From positions 310,001-374,000 of the forward strand of contig NZ_PPDK01000002.1 of assembly GCF_003074135.1 (NCBI RefSeq): 64,000 nucleotides of DNA. Reading direction: 5' to 3'. Of this stretch, positions 34,398 through 44,096 are shown piece after piece. The notes beneath the pieces are model-generated. The model ran no database searches, was not told the origin of the DNA, and saw only the letters and a list, made by a program, of their open reading frames with translations. Made by a program: the position numbers and the translations under genes. Every line of letters starts with the position of its first letter. Within the stretch, counting starts at the first letter, position 1. The DNA comes from Euzebya tangerina (GTDB lineage Bacteria > Actinomycetota > Nitriliruptoria > Euzebyales > Euzebyaceae).

Positions 34398-35408
34398 ATG
34401 AACGTCGGAATCGTCGGAGGATCGGGCTACGGCGGAGCGGAGCTGCTCCGGCTGCTGAGCACCCATCCGACGCTGAAGGTCCAGACCGTCGCGGCGGGCT
34501 CCACGGCCGGTCAGGACCTGCAGGAGGTCTTCCCGTCGCTGGGTCTGGAGGGTGAGCTCGCCCCCTCGACCCCGGAGGCGCTGGCCGACTGCCAACTGGT
34601 GTTCCTCGCCACGCCACACGCGGTGTCGCTGGAGCTGGCCGCACCTCTGCGCGAGGGCGGCGCGGTCGTGGTCGACCTGTCCGGCGCCTTCCGGCTGCCG
34701 GCTGCCGTCTTCGAGCAGTGGTACGGCCTCGACCACACGGCTCCGCAGTTGACTCCTGCCACGTACGGGCTGCCGGAGCTCCGGCGCGATGAGCTGGTCG
34801 GAGCGGGGCTGATCGCCGGACCGGGGTGCTATCCGACCGCGACCTTGCTCGGGTTGGCCCCGCTGGCCGGACTGGTCGAGCCGGACACCGTCACCATCGT
34901 CGGGATGTCCGGGTCCAGCGGCGCCGGCCGCGGCCTGCGGGAAGACCTGCACGTCTCCCACGCCTCCGGCAACACCGGCGCCTACGGGGCGCCGACCCAC
35001 CGCCACACGCCTGAGATCGAGTTGCACTGGGCGGGCCTGACCGGCCACGACGCACGAGTCACCTTCACGCCCCACCTGGTTCCGCAGGTGCGGGGGATGG
35101 TGGTCACGTCGACGGCGTCCCTCATCGGGTCGGCTGGATCGGTCCGTGCCGCCTTCGAGGAGGCCTACGCCACCGAGCCGTTCGTCCGGGTGCTGCCGGA
35201 GGGCCGGTGGCCCCAGTCCACCCACGTCCTCGGCGCCAACACCTGCCACATCGGGGTCGTCACCGACGAGCGGACGGGACGGGTCACCGTCTCTGCGGCG
35301 ATCGACAACCTGACGAAGGGGGCGGCAGGCCAGGCCGTGCAGGCGGCCAACGTCGCGCTGGGGCTGCCCGAGACCGACGGGCTGCCGACGATGGCGGTGT
35401 ACCCGTGA
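34398..35408 (+). CDS. argC: N-acetyl-gamma-glutamyl-phosphate reductase
   Basis: Third step of arginine synthesis: NADPH reduction of acetylglutamyl phosphate. The N-terminal dinucleotide fold GGSGYGGAELLRLL and the catalytic-Cys motif GPGCYPTA (about residue 143) are intact; VGMSGSSGAGR and THRHTPEIE follow. The length of 336 residues is normal. The ATG at 34398 gives MNVGIVGG; an in-frame ATG at 34362 would place the operator inside the gene. It is the first gene of argCJBDFRGH. The stop overlaps argJ by 4 bp. Confidence 0.96.
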   Translation: MNVGIVGGSGYGGAELLRLLSTHPTLKVQTVAAGSTAGQDLQEVFPSLGLEGELAPSTPEALADCQLVFLATPHAVSLELAAPLREGGAVVVDLSGAFRLPAAVFEQWYGLDHTAPQLTPATYGLPELRRDELVGAGLIAGPGCYPTATLLGLAPLAGLVEPDTVTIVGMSGSSGAGRGLREDLHVSHASGNTGAYGAPTHRHTPEIELHWAGLTGHDARVTFTPHLVPQVRGMVVTSTASLIGSAGSVRAAFEEAYATEPFVRVLPEGRWPQSTHVLGANTCHIGVVTDERTGRVTVSAAIDNLTKGAAGQAVQAANVALGLPETDGLPTMAVYP

Positions 35409-36742
35409 GCGACCGCGACCCGGCGGGGAACCTGACCGACCCGGTGGGGAACCTGACCGAGCCCGCCGAGCGCCATGTGACGCCCGTCGCCCTGAACACC
35501 CTGGCTGACGGCGTGACCGCGCCCTGGGGCTTCCGTGCCGCCGGCGTCACCGCCGGGCTCAAGGCGTCCGGCAAGCCCGACGTCGCGGTCGTCATCGCCG
35601 ACCAGCCGTGCACCGCCGCCGCGGTCCTGACGACCAACCAGGTCAAGGCCGCCCCGGTCGTGGTGACCGCCGACAACCTGGTCTCCTCCGGTGGAGTGGC
35701 CCAGGCCGTCCTGCTGAACGCCGGCTCCGCGAACGTCTGCTGCGGGCAGCCCGGACTGGATCTCGCCCGGCAGGCCGCCGAGCTGACGGCAACCCAGATC
35801 GGGTGTGCCGCCGAGCAGGTCCTGGTCTGCTCCACCGGCGTCATCGGCGTGCCTGTTCCGGCCACGCCCTACCTGGACGCGATCCCCCGGGTCGTCGCCG
35901 CCGCCAGCCCCGAGGGAGGTCTCGACGCCGCCGAGGCGATCATGACCACCGACCTGGTCACCAAGGAGGCTGCCGTCCACGTCACCGACAGCGAGGGCGG
36001 CAGCGTGACGGTCGGAGCCATGGCCAAGGGCTCGGGCATGATCGCTCCGGGCATGGCCACGATGCTCTGCGTGGTCACCACCGATGCGCCGCTCAGCGCC
36101 GAGCAGGCCCAGGGCTTGCTGGCCGACGCGACCGACAGCACCTTCAACCGCATCTCCGTCGACGGCGTGATGTCCACCAACGACACGATCATCCTGCTGG
36201 CCTCCGGAACGGCCGCCACGCCGGTCGACACCGCCGGAGTCCAGGCGGGCGTCACCGCCGTCCTCGGCGATCTCGCCCGGCAGATGGTGGCTGACGGCGA
36301 GGGCGCGACCCGGACCGCCGAGATCGCGGTCACCGGTGGCACGACCGAGACCGACGCGCTCGCCGTCGCACGGCAGGTCGGTACCGACAGCCTGGTGAAG
36401 ACGGCGCTGGCGGGCGCGGACCCGAATTGGGGGAGGATCATCGCGGCCGTGGGTGCCGCACCCGTGGCGATCGACTCGACGCGCATCAGGATCGACCTGG
36501 AGGCCGGCACGGGTGCCGACCCGGCCTGGTACGCCACACCTGGCGGTCCGGGTCGCGATGCGGTCTGCGTCTGTCGCGACGGGATGGCCACGGATGTCGA
36601 GCGAGCTCGGGCGGAGGCCGTCATGGCGGCCGACCACGTCCGGGTCACCATCGACCTCGGCGTGGGCACCGCAGGGTCGAGCTTCCTCACCTGCGACTTG
36701 ACCCACGGGTACATCACGATCAACGCGGAGTACACGACATGA
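35405..36742 (+). CDS. argJ: Ornithine acetyltransferase / N-acetylglutamate synthase
   Basis: Recycles the acetyl group from acetylornithine to glutamate. The 445-residue precursor is expected to cleave itself into alpha and beta chains before the Thr of MAKGSGMIAPGMATMLC (about residue 218). Other landmarks are GVTAPWGFRAAGV, STGVIGVP, NRISVDGVMSTND and the final NAEYTT. The start GTG 35405 overlaps argC by 4 bp. The first about 25 residues contain a short duplicated segment (NLTDPVG/NLTEPAE) and are not part of the conserved fold. Presence of argJ means the acetyl cycle is closed, so no argE is needed. Confidence 0.96.
   Translation: MSDRDPAGNLTDPVGNLTEPAERHVTPVALNTLADGVTAPWGFRAAGVTAGLKASGKPDVAVVIADQPCTAAAVLTTNQVKAAPVVVTADNLVSSGGVAQAVLLNAGSANVCCGQPGLDLARQAAELTATQIGCAAEQVLVCSTGVIGVPVPATPYLDAIPRVVAAASPEGGLDAAEAIMTTDLVTKEAAVHVTDSEGGSVTVGAMAKGSGMIAPGMATMLCVVTTDAPLSAEQAQGLLADATDSTFNRISVDGVMSTNDTIILLASGTAATPVDTAGVQAGVTAVLGDLARQMVADGEGATRTAEIAVTGGTTETDALAVARQVGTDSLVKTALAGADPNWGRIIAAVGAAPVAIDSTRIRIDLEAGTGADPAWYATPGGPGRDAVCVCRDGMATDVERARAEAVMAADHVRVTIDLGVGTAGSSFLTCDLTHGYITINAEYTT
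35420..35460 (+). repeat. 21-bp in-frame duplication in the argJ 5' end
   Basis: Two 20-bp units (35420-35439 and 35441-35460) differ by one base and repeat with a 21-bp period, adding seven codons to a nonconserved N-terminal extension of ArgJ. Confidence 0.75.
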
Positions 36743-36767
36743 ATCTGGTCTCGGGCGAGGACGCGGC

Positions 36768-37709
36768 GTGACGATCGTGATGACCGACCGCGCCAAGGCG
36801 GCCCAGCAGAAGGCTCGCATCCTGCAGGAGGCGTTGCCGTGGATGACCCGGTGGTCGGGGCGGACCGTCGTCATCAAGTACGGCGGGAACGCCTTGCAGC
36901 CGGCCGGAGCACCCGACGTGACCGGACCGGGGGAGGACCCCTCCTTCGCCGCCGACGTGGCCCTGCTCCACAGTGTCGGGGTGCGGGTCGTCGTGGTCCA
37001 CGGCGGCGGCCCGCAGATCTCCGCACTGGCCGACCGTCTGGGCCTGGAGACCGCCTTCGTCGACGGCAAGCGCGTCACCGATGCGCCGACCCTCCAGGCG
37101 GTCCAGATGGCCCTGCTGGGCCAGGTGAACCCCATGCTGGTCCGCATGATCTCCGACGCCGGTGCCGCTGCGGTCGGCGTGTCCGGCACCGACTCCGGAC
37201 TGGTCACGGCCACGACCGTCGACGACCGCCTCGGCCTGGTCGGCGAGGTCGACCGGATCGACCCCACCTACCTGGACGAGCTGCTCGACAGCGGCCGTGT
37301 CCCGGTCATGGCAACGCTGTGTCAGACGACCGAGGGGACACTCGTGAACGTCAACGCCGACACCGTTGCCGGAGCCCTGGCGGTGGCCCTGAGGGCCGAC
37401 AAGCTGATCTACCTGACCAACGTCGCCGGCCTGTACGACAACTTCGGGACCCCTGACTCGACGCTGCTCAGCGAGGTCAGCGTCGCACGGCTGGAGCAGA
37501 TGCTCGCCGACGACGAGCTGGTCACGGGGATGATCCCGAAGATCTCGAGCATCGTCACGGCCGTCCACGGCGGCGTCCCGCAGGCCCACCTGCTGGACGG
37601 CCGGATCGAGCACGCACTGCTGCTCGAGATCTTCACCGACGAGGGCATCGGGACCATGGTCGAGGGCACTGCGGAGGTCACAGCCACAGCGAACGGAGGT
37701 CCGCAGTGA
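36768..37709 (+). CDS. argB: N-acetylglutamate kinase
   Basis: Phosphorylates N-acetylglutamate, usually the arginine-feedback step. The amino-acid kinase fold shows VIKYGGNAL (about residue 32), VVHGGGPQISALADRLGL, NADTVAGALAVALRADKLIYLTNVAGLYD and GGVPQAHLLDGRIEHALLLEIFTDEGIGTM. The N-terminal extension of about 25 residues before the kinase core (KAAQQKARILQEALPWM) is the kinked helix seen in arginine-sensitive hexameric enzymes, so feedback inhibition is likely. Start GTG 36768; ATG 36780 is an alternative. A 25-bp gap separates it from argJ. The stop overlaps argD. Confidence 0.95.
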   Translation: MTIVMTDRAKAAQQKARILQEALPWMTRWSGRTVVIKYGGNALQPAGAPDVTGPGEDPSFAADVALLHSVGVRVVVVHGGGPQISALADRLGLETAFVDGKRVTDAPTLQAVQMALLGQVNPMLVRMISDAGAAAVGVSGTDSGLVTATTVDDRLGLVGEVDRIDPTYLDELLDSGRVPVMATLCQTTEGTLVNVNADTVAGALAVALRADKLIYLTNVAGLYDNFGTPDSTLLSEVSVARLEQMLADDELVTGMIPKISSIVTAVHGGVPQAHLLDGRIEHALLLEIFTDEGIGTMVEGTAEVTATANGGPQ

Positions 37710-39070
37710 GTCCCGGATACACCGCAGGATCGCGCGGTTCCTCGGCTGGGACCGAGGACGTCCACGATCGCGCACCCCAACCAGCGAGTGAGGCGATGAC
37801 GCTCACCGAAGACGAGGTGCTGCTGCCGACCTACGGCCCCCGACCGGTGGCCTTCACCAGCGGGACCGGCAGTTGGCTGACCGCCGACGACGGCACCACC
37901 TACCTCGACTTCCTCTGCGGCCTGGCCGTCACGAGCCTCGGGCATGCACACCCTGCGGTCACCCAGGCGGTCGCCGAGCAGGCGGCGGCGCTGACCCACG
38001 TGTCCAACCTCTTCGGCACGACGCCGGCTCTGACGCTGGCCGACACGCTCCGCCAGCGGCTGGGCTGGGAGGACGGCCGGACGTTCTTCTGCAACTCCGG
38101 CGCCGAGGCCAACGAGGCCGCCATCAAGCTGGCCCGCAGGCACGGCAAGCACAGCGACCCGAACAAGGTCGGCGTCGTCGCGCTCAGCGGCGGGTTCCAC
38201 GGCCGGCTGATGGGTGCGCTCAAGCTGACCGGCAACCCCGACAAGCACGCGCCGTTCGAGCCGCTGGGGACGTGGGTCCGACATGTGCCGCGGGACGACG
38301 TCGAGGCTCTCCGAGAAGCCGTGGACGACACCACGTGTGCCGTCTGGGTCGAGGTGGTGCAGGGTGAGGGAGGTGTGCGTCCGCTCTCGGAGGAGATGCT
38401 GGCCGCGGCCCGCGAGGCGTGTGACGCTCACGACGCGCTGCTGGTCGCCGACGAGGTGCAGACCGGTATCGGTCGGCTGGGGGAGTGGTTCGGCTGGCAG
38501 ACCACCGACATCGAACCCGACGTCGTCTGCCTTGCCAAGGGTCTGGCCAACGGCCTGCCCATCGGGGCCATCGTGGCCCGCGGCCAGGCGGCCAAGGCCT
38601 TCCAGCCCGGCGACCACGCCACCACGTTCGGCGGCGGCCCGGTGGTGTGTGCGGCCGCCAACGCGGTCATGACCACGATCGAGCGCGACGATCTCCTCGC
38701 CCACGCTCGGGCCATGAGTGCTCGACTGACTGCCGGGATCGAGGCTCTGGCGGCCACGAACCACCTCGTGACCGGGTGGCGGGGCCGAGGCCTGCTGATC
38801 GCTCTCACGCTTTCCGCTGACATCGGCCCAGCTGTCGCCCAGGCAGCCCTCCGGCATCGCCTGATCGTGAACGCCGTGGCGCCCGACGCCATCCGCCTCG
38901 CGCCACCCCTGAACGTCTCTCCGGAGGAGGTCGACGTCGCCCTGGCCCGGCTGGGCGCCGCCCTGGAGGACACGACCAGTCCACTGGCCCAGCAGAGCGC
39001 CTCGGTGCTCGGGTCCAGCCCGACATCCTCGTCCCCGTCATCACCACCCGCACCGGAGATCTCGCCGTGA
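37706..39070 (+). CDS. argD: Acetylornithine aminotransferase
   Basis: A PLP-dependent class III aminotransferase. Features: FLCGLAVTSLGHAHP, FFCNSGAEANEAAIKLAR, GGFHGRLMGALKLTG, VADEVQTGIGRLG, the Schiff-base Lys in LAKGLANGLPIGAI (about residue 276) and GLLIALTL. The 454-residue protein has an N-terminal extension of about 30 residues from the coupled GTG start (ATG 37798 would give a normal N-terminus) and a Ser/Pro-rich C-terminal tail of about 25 residues (SSPTSSSPSSPPAPE) not found in the family. It overlaps argB and argF by 4 bp each. Confidence 0.95.
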   Translation: MSPGYTAGSRGSSAGTEDVHDRAPQPASEAMTLTEDEVLLPTYGPRPVAFTSGTGSWLTADDGTTYLDFLCGLAVTSLGHAHPAVTQAVAEQAAALTHVSNLFGTTPALTLADTLRQRLGWEDGRTFFCNSGAEANEAAIKLARRHGKHSDPNKVGVVALSGGFHGRLMGALKLTGNPDKHAPFEPLGTWVRHVPRDDVEALREAVDDTTCAVWVEVVQGEGGVRPLSEEMLAAAREACDAHDALLVADEVQTGIGRLGEWFGWQTTDIEPDVVCLAKGLANGLPIGAIVARGQAAKAFQPGDHATTFGGGPVVCAAANAVMTTIERDDLLAHARAMSARLTAGIEALAATNHLVTGWRGRGLLIALTLSADIGPAVAQAALRHRLIVNAVAPDAIRLAPPLNVSPEEVDVALARLGAALEDTTSPLAQQSASVLGSSPTSSSPSSPPAPEISP

Positions 39071-40023
39071 GCCAGCTGCTTGCCACCGACACGCCGATCC
39101 GCCACTTCCTGTCCGTCGACGACCTGCAGCCGGACGAGCTGATCGCCCTCCTCGACCTGGCCGACGAGCTCAAGGCCGAACGGCTCAGCGCCACCGGCCC
39201 CGGTCCGCTGGCCGGGCGGTCGGTGGCCCTGCTGTTCGAGAAGCCGTCCCTGCGCACGCGCGTCAGCTTCGAGGTCGGCGTGGCTGAGCTGGGCGGGACA
39301 CCGATCGTGCTCAGCGGGGGCGAGATCGGCATCGGCGCCAGGGAGTCGGTGGCCGACATCGCGCGCGTCCTGTCCGGGTACGTCCACGCCGTCGTCCTCC
39401 GGACCTTCGGACACGGCCGCCTGGAGGAGCTCGCGGAAGCCGGCTCGGTCCCAGTCGTCAACGCCCTCTCCGACCTCACCCATCCCTGTCAGGCACTGGC
39501 CGACCTGCAGACGATCCGCGAGTACAAGGGTGAGCTCCGCGGGCTGAAGCTGGCCTATCTGGGCGATGGCAACAACGTCGCCCACTCCCTGCTCAAGGCG
39601 GGGGCGATGAGCGGCATGCACGTGGCCGTTGCGACTCCGCCCGGGTACGAACCCGATGGTCAGATCGTGGACGAGGCGACGGAGCTGGCCGCCGAGTCCG
39701 GCGGTCGTGTCAGCGTGACGACGGAGGTGGGGACGGCGCTGACCGACGCCGATGTCCTCTACACCGACGTGTGGGCGTCCATGGGGCAGGAGGACGAGGC
39801 CGCTGAACGCGCCGCTGTCTTCGCGCCCTTCCAGCTGAACGCCGCTGCGGTTGATGCCGCCCGCCCTGACGCCATCGTCATGCACTGCCTGCCGGCGCAC
39901 CGCGAGGAGGAGATCACGGCCGAGGTCCTGGAGAGCCAGGCGTCCGTCGTCTTCACCCAGGCCGAGAACCGGCTGCACGCGCAGAAGGCCTTGCTGTGTG
40001 TCTTGCTGACGGACCGGGGCTAG
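39067..40023 (+). CDS. argF: Ornithine carbamoyltransferase
   Basis: Makes citrulline from ornithine and carbamoyl phosphate. The 318 residues contain the carbamoyl-phosphate loop EKPSLRTRVSFE (about 60), HPCQALADLQT (about 139) and the catalytic-Cys motif HCLPAHREEEI (about 273). The ornithine-loop region around residue 230 is normal. The GTG start overlaps the argD stop by 4 bp. The gap to argR is only 4 bp. Confidence 0.96.
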   Translation: MSQLLATDTPIRHFLSVDDLQPDELIALLDLADELKAERLSATGPGPLAGRSVALLFEKPSLRTRVSFEVGVAELGGTPIVLSGGEIGIGARESVADIARVLSGYVHAVVLRTFGHGRLEELAEAGSVPVVNALSDLTHPCQALADLQTIREYKGELRGLKLAYLGDGNNVAHSLLKAGAMSGMHVAVATPPGYEPDGQIVDEATELAAESGGRVSVTTEVGTALTDADVLYTDVWASMGQEDEAAERAAVFAPFQLNAAAVDAARPDAIVMHCLPAHREEEITAEVLESQASVVFTQAENRLHAQKALLCVLLTDRG

Positions 40024-40027
40024 CGCC

Positions 40028-40543
40028 ATGGACACCGAGACCGGAGCAACCGTGTCCCGTGGCGACCGGCACGCGGCCCTCACCGAGCTCGTCGCCACGT
40101 TTCGGGTCACCGCGCAATCCGAACTGGTCGATCTGCTCGCCGACCGCGGCATCGATGTCACCCAGGCCACCGTCTCCCGAGACCTCGAGCAGCTCGGGAT
40201 CGGCAAGCTGCGCGGCGCGGACGGCGTCGTGTCGTACGTCTTGCCCGACCGCACCGGACTGGCCCAGCTGCTCCGACAGTTCGTGACCGACATCTCCTCC
40301 AGCGGCAACCTGGCCGTCCTCCGGACCCCACCCGCAGCAGCCTCGACCGTCGCGAGTGCCATCGACGCTGCCGGGGTCCCCGACGTGCTCGCGACGCTGC
40401 AGGGGGACGACACCGTCCTCGTCGTCTCGCGGGAGCCGGCGACCGGCCGTGACGTCGCCGCCAACCTCGCACGACTGAAGACCCCGACCATCCCGTCATC
40501 GCGCGTCGCATCGCAGCCCCACCTCGAGGAGCAACCATCGTGA
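40028..40543 (+). CDS. argR: Arginine repressor
   Basis: A 171-residue hexameric regulator that binds ARG boxes when arginine is present. The N-terminal winged helix has SELVDLLADRGIDVTQATVSRDLEQLGIGKLR (quoted region about residues 30-61), the family's DNA-reading helix. The C-terminal core has the oligomerisation and arginine-binding GDDTVLVV with adjacent Asp residues. A C-terminal tail of about 20 residues is extra. Lying within the operon it should repress through the site at 34352, a simple feedback loop. It overlaps argG by 4 bp. Confidence 0.95.
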   Translation: MDTETGATVSRGDRHAALTELVATFRVTAQSELVDLLADRGIDVTQATVSRDLEQLGIGKLRGADGVVSYVLPDRTGLAQLLRQFVTDISSSGNLAVLRTPPAAASTVASAIDAAGVPDVLATLQGDDTVLVVSREPATGRDVAANLARLKTPTIPSSRVASQPHLEEQPS

Positions 40544-41747
40544 GTGCCAGCAAGACCCTCGTCCTCGCCTACTCCGGCGGCCTGGACACCTCCGTCGCGA
40601 TCCGATGGCTGCAGGAGAACAAGGGGTACGACGTCATCGCCTGCGCCGCGGACATCGGCCAGGCCCAGCCGGGGGAGATGGACCGGGTACGGCAACGCGC
40701 CCTGGACTGCGGCGCCGTCGAGTCCGTCGTGGTCGACGCCCAGGAGGAGTACGCCCGCGACTTCGTGGCGCCCGCCATCGCCGCGAACGCCATGTACATG
40801 GGCAAGTACCCCTTGGTCAGCGCCCTGTCGCGGCCGCTGATCACCCGCCACCTCGTCGCCACCGCCGAGGAGTACGGAGCGAGCGCCATCGCCCACGGCT
40901 GCACCGGCAAGGGCAATGATCAGGTCCGCTTCGAGGTGACCGCCATGGCCATCGCTCCGGAGCTGACCGTGGAGGCGCCGATCCGAGAGTGGGGTCTGTC
41001 CCGCGAGGAGTCGATCGGCTGGGCCCAGGAGCGGGGCATCCCCATTCCGGTGAAGAAGGACTCGCCCTACTCCTTCGACGAGAACCTGTGGGGCCGGACG
41101 GCGGAGTGCGGGGTCCTGGAGGACCCCTGGGCCAGCCCGCCAGAGGAGGTCTTCGAGCGTTCAGCTGCCCTGGCCGACACCCCCGACGAGCCGGAGGAGC
41201 TGACCCTCTCCTTCGAGCGCGGTCTGCCGGTCTCGGTCGACGGCGAGCCGATGGCGTTGGTGGACCTGATCGCCGAGGTCGACCGACGTGCCGGCGTCCA
41301 CGGCATCGGCCGGATCGACATGATCGAGGACCGCCTGGTCGGCATCAAGAGCCGGGAGATCTACGAGTGCCCCGGCGCTCTGACGCTGCTCGCGGCACAC
41401 CGGGACCTGGAGGACCTGACCCTCGAGCAGGAGTTGGCCCAGGAGAAGCGCGCCGTCGAGGGACGGTACGCCCAGCTGATCTACAACGGGCTGTGGTACA
41501 CGCCGCTCAAGCGGGCCCTGGACGCCTTCATCGACGTGTCGCAGCGATACGTGACCGGGGAGGTGCGGATGCAGCTGTTCAAGGGACACGCCGCGGTGGC
41601 CGGTCGGCGGTCCGACCTGGCCCTGTACGACCATGACCTCGCGACCTACGACGCCGAGGACGCCTTCGACCACACCCAGTCCGAGGGCTTCGTCAAGCTG
41701 TGGGGGCTGCCGACGAAGGTGTGGTCGCAGAAGCAGGCTGACGTCCG

Positions 41748-41751
<4 letters not shown>
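40540..41751 (+). CDS. argG: Argininosuccinate synthase
   Basis: Condenses citrulline and aspartate with ATP. The N-terminal PP-loop is LAYSGGLDTSVAIRWL (about residue 9). SRPLITRHLV, HGCTGKGNDQVRFE and KGHAAVAGRRSD are other conserved blocks. The length of 403 residues is standard. GTG 40540 overlaps argR by GTGA. The stop overlaps argH by ATGA. Confidence 0.97.
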
Positions 41752-43187
<1,436 letters not shown>

Positions 43188-43218
43188 CCCTCCTCCGTGA
43201 GAGAGCGCCGGAAGTGTC

Positions 43219-43241
43219 ACGGTCAATGCGGGGGTGACCGT
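43219..43241 (+). terminator. Hairpin after the arginine operon
   Basis: A 7-bp stem (acggtca/tgaccgt) around a 9-nt loop lies about 30 nt after the argH stop. No U-tract follows. It may terminate or stabilise the operon mRNA; the evidence is weak. Confidence 0.35.
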
Positions 43242-43271
43242 CACGCCTGGAGAGCCCGAACCCTCGACTGC

Positions 43272-43277
43272 TACCCT
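43272..43277 (+). promoter_or_regulatory. Putative -10 box (TACCCT)
   Basis: TACCCT ends 9 nt before the ATG at 43287, a leaderless-type arrangement. No clear -35 is seen. Confidence 0.35.
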
Positions 43278-43286
43278 GCCCGCGCC

Positions 43287-43661
43287 ATGGCATCCATCCG
43301 ACTGCAACTACTCGCCCGTCTCGATGAGTTGGCCCGTCGTGAGGGTCTGCTCGCCGCCGACACCGGCAAAGCCCGGATCTACCGCGACCGCATCGGCGGA
43401 ACCGTGATGTGGCTGCCGCTGAGCGAGGACCGCCTGGAGTTCACGCTGATCCAGGTCCGAATGGCCGACGACGAGCGCGCCATGCGGCTGCACGGGCTGC
43501 TGGCCCAGTGCGTGGACAAGCCTCTCGAGGAGATCCCGCCGCACCGACTGGGCCTGGACGCCGACGTGGCGGTCGAGCACTGGCCCATGTTGGAGCGGTC
43601 CTTCATGCCCGGCTACCTCCGGGCTCACCGGGAGGTCCAGGCGGCCGCCGGACACGGCTGA
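43287..43661 (+). CDS. Conserved-looking hypothetical protein
   Basis: A 124-residue soluble protein I do not recognise. It starts with helix MASIRLQLLARLDELARREG, then strand-rich GTVMWLPLSEDRLEFTLIQVRMADDE, and ends in a charged helix PGYLRAHREVQAA. Acidic and basic residues are mixed; there is no signal peptide or membrane segment. The frame is open further upstream, but ATG 43287 has a -10 box at the right distance. It stands alone between argH and a convergent small gene. Codon use looks like that of its neighbours. Confidence 0.6.
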   Translation: MASIRLQLLARLDELARREGLLAADTGKARIYRDRIGGTVMWLPLSEDRLEFTLIQVRMADDERAMRLHGLLAQCVDKPLEEIPPHRLGLDADVAVEHWPMLERSFMPGYLRAHREVQAAAGHG

Positions 43662-43700
43662 CCCGGCGCTGCGACGGGCTCTGGCCGCGTCAGGCCACGG

Positions 43701-44042
43701 TCAACCAGAGGCCTCGCGGACGGCGACGTCGAGGTCGAGTTGGACGATCGAGCCGGCCAGACCGGCCTCCGTCACGCTCTCGGTCGCTCGCTCTGCCAAC
43801 ACCGGATCGAGCTGTGCGGCGACCCACCGCTTGACCGCGGTCTCCGTCAGCCCGTGTGGGAGGTCGACGGTGGTGGTCACCGTGACCTCCACCGGGCCGG
43901 TCGGCAGCGCGGTGACCGCACCCGGGGTCGCCCGCAGCAGTTGGCGGTCGCCGGGGTCGAACAGCACCAGGGTGCCGTCATCCTCCACCGCTCCAACCCT
44001 GCCCACGAACGTGCCTGCCCTGACCCAGGTCCCGATGTCCAT
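43701..44042 (-). CDS. Hypothetical protein
   Basis: A 113-residue protein of unknown function. The N-terminal half looks like a small beta-barrel (MDIGTWVRAGTFVGRVGAVEDDGTLVLFDPGDRQLL), reminiscent of SH3/KOW-like folds. The C-terminal half alternates strand and helix (VEVTVTTTVDLP.. AVKRWVAAQLDPVL). No catalytic motif is visible. The frame is open far upstream across polX, but that part is antisense to a certain gene, so ATG 44042 is chosen. It is divergent from polX with 54 bp between starts. Confidence 0.55.
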   Translation of the reverse strand: MDIGTWVRAGTFVGRVGAVEDDGTLVLFDPGDRQLLRATPGAVTALPTGPVEVTVTTTVDLPHGLTETAVKRWVAAQLDPVLAERATESVTEAGLAGSIVQLDLDVAVREASG

Positions 44043-44082
44043 GCTCGCAGCGTAGATGGAGCGGCGTGGTGGGGCGGAGCGG

Positions 44083-44088
44083 TACCGT
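44083..44088 (+). promoter_or_regulatory. Putative -10 box (TACCGT) for polX
   Basis: TACCGT ends 8 nt before ATG 44097, again close enough for a leaderless transcript. Confidence 0.35.
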
Positions 44089-44096
44089 GCCGATCC

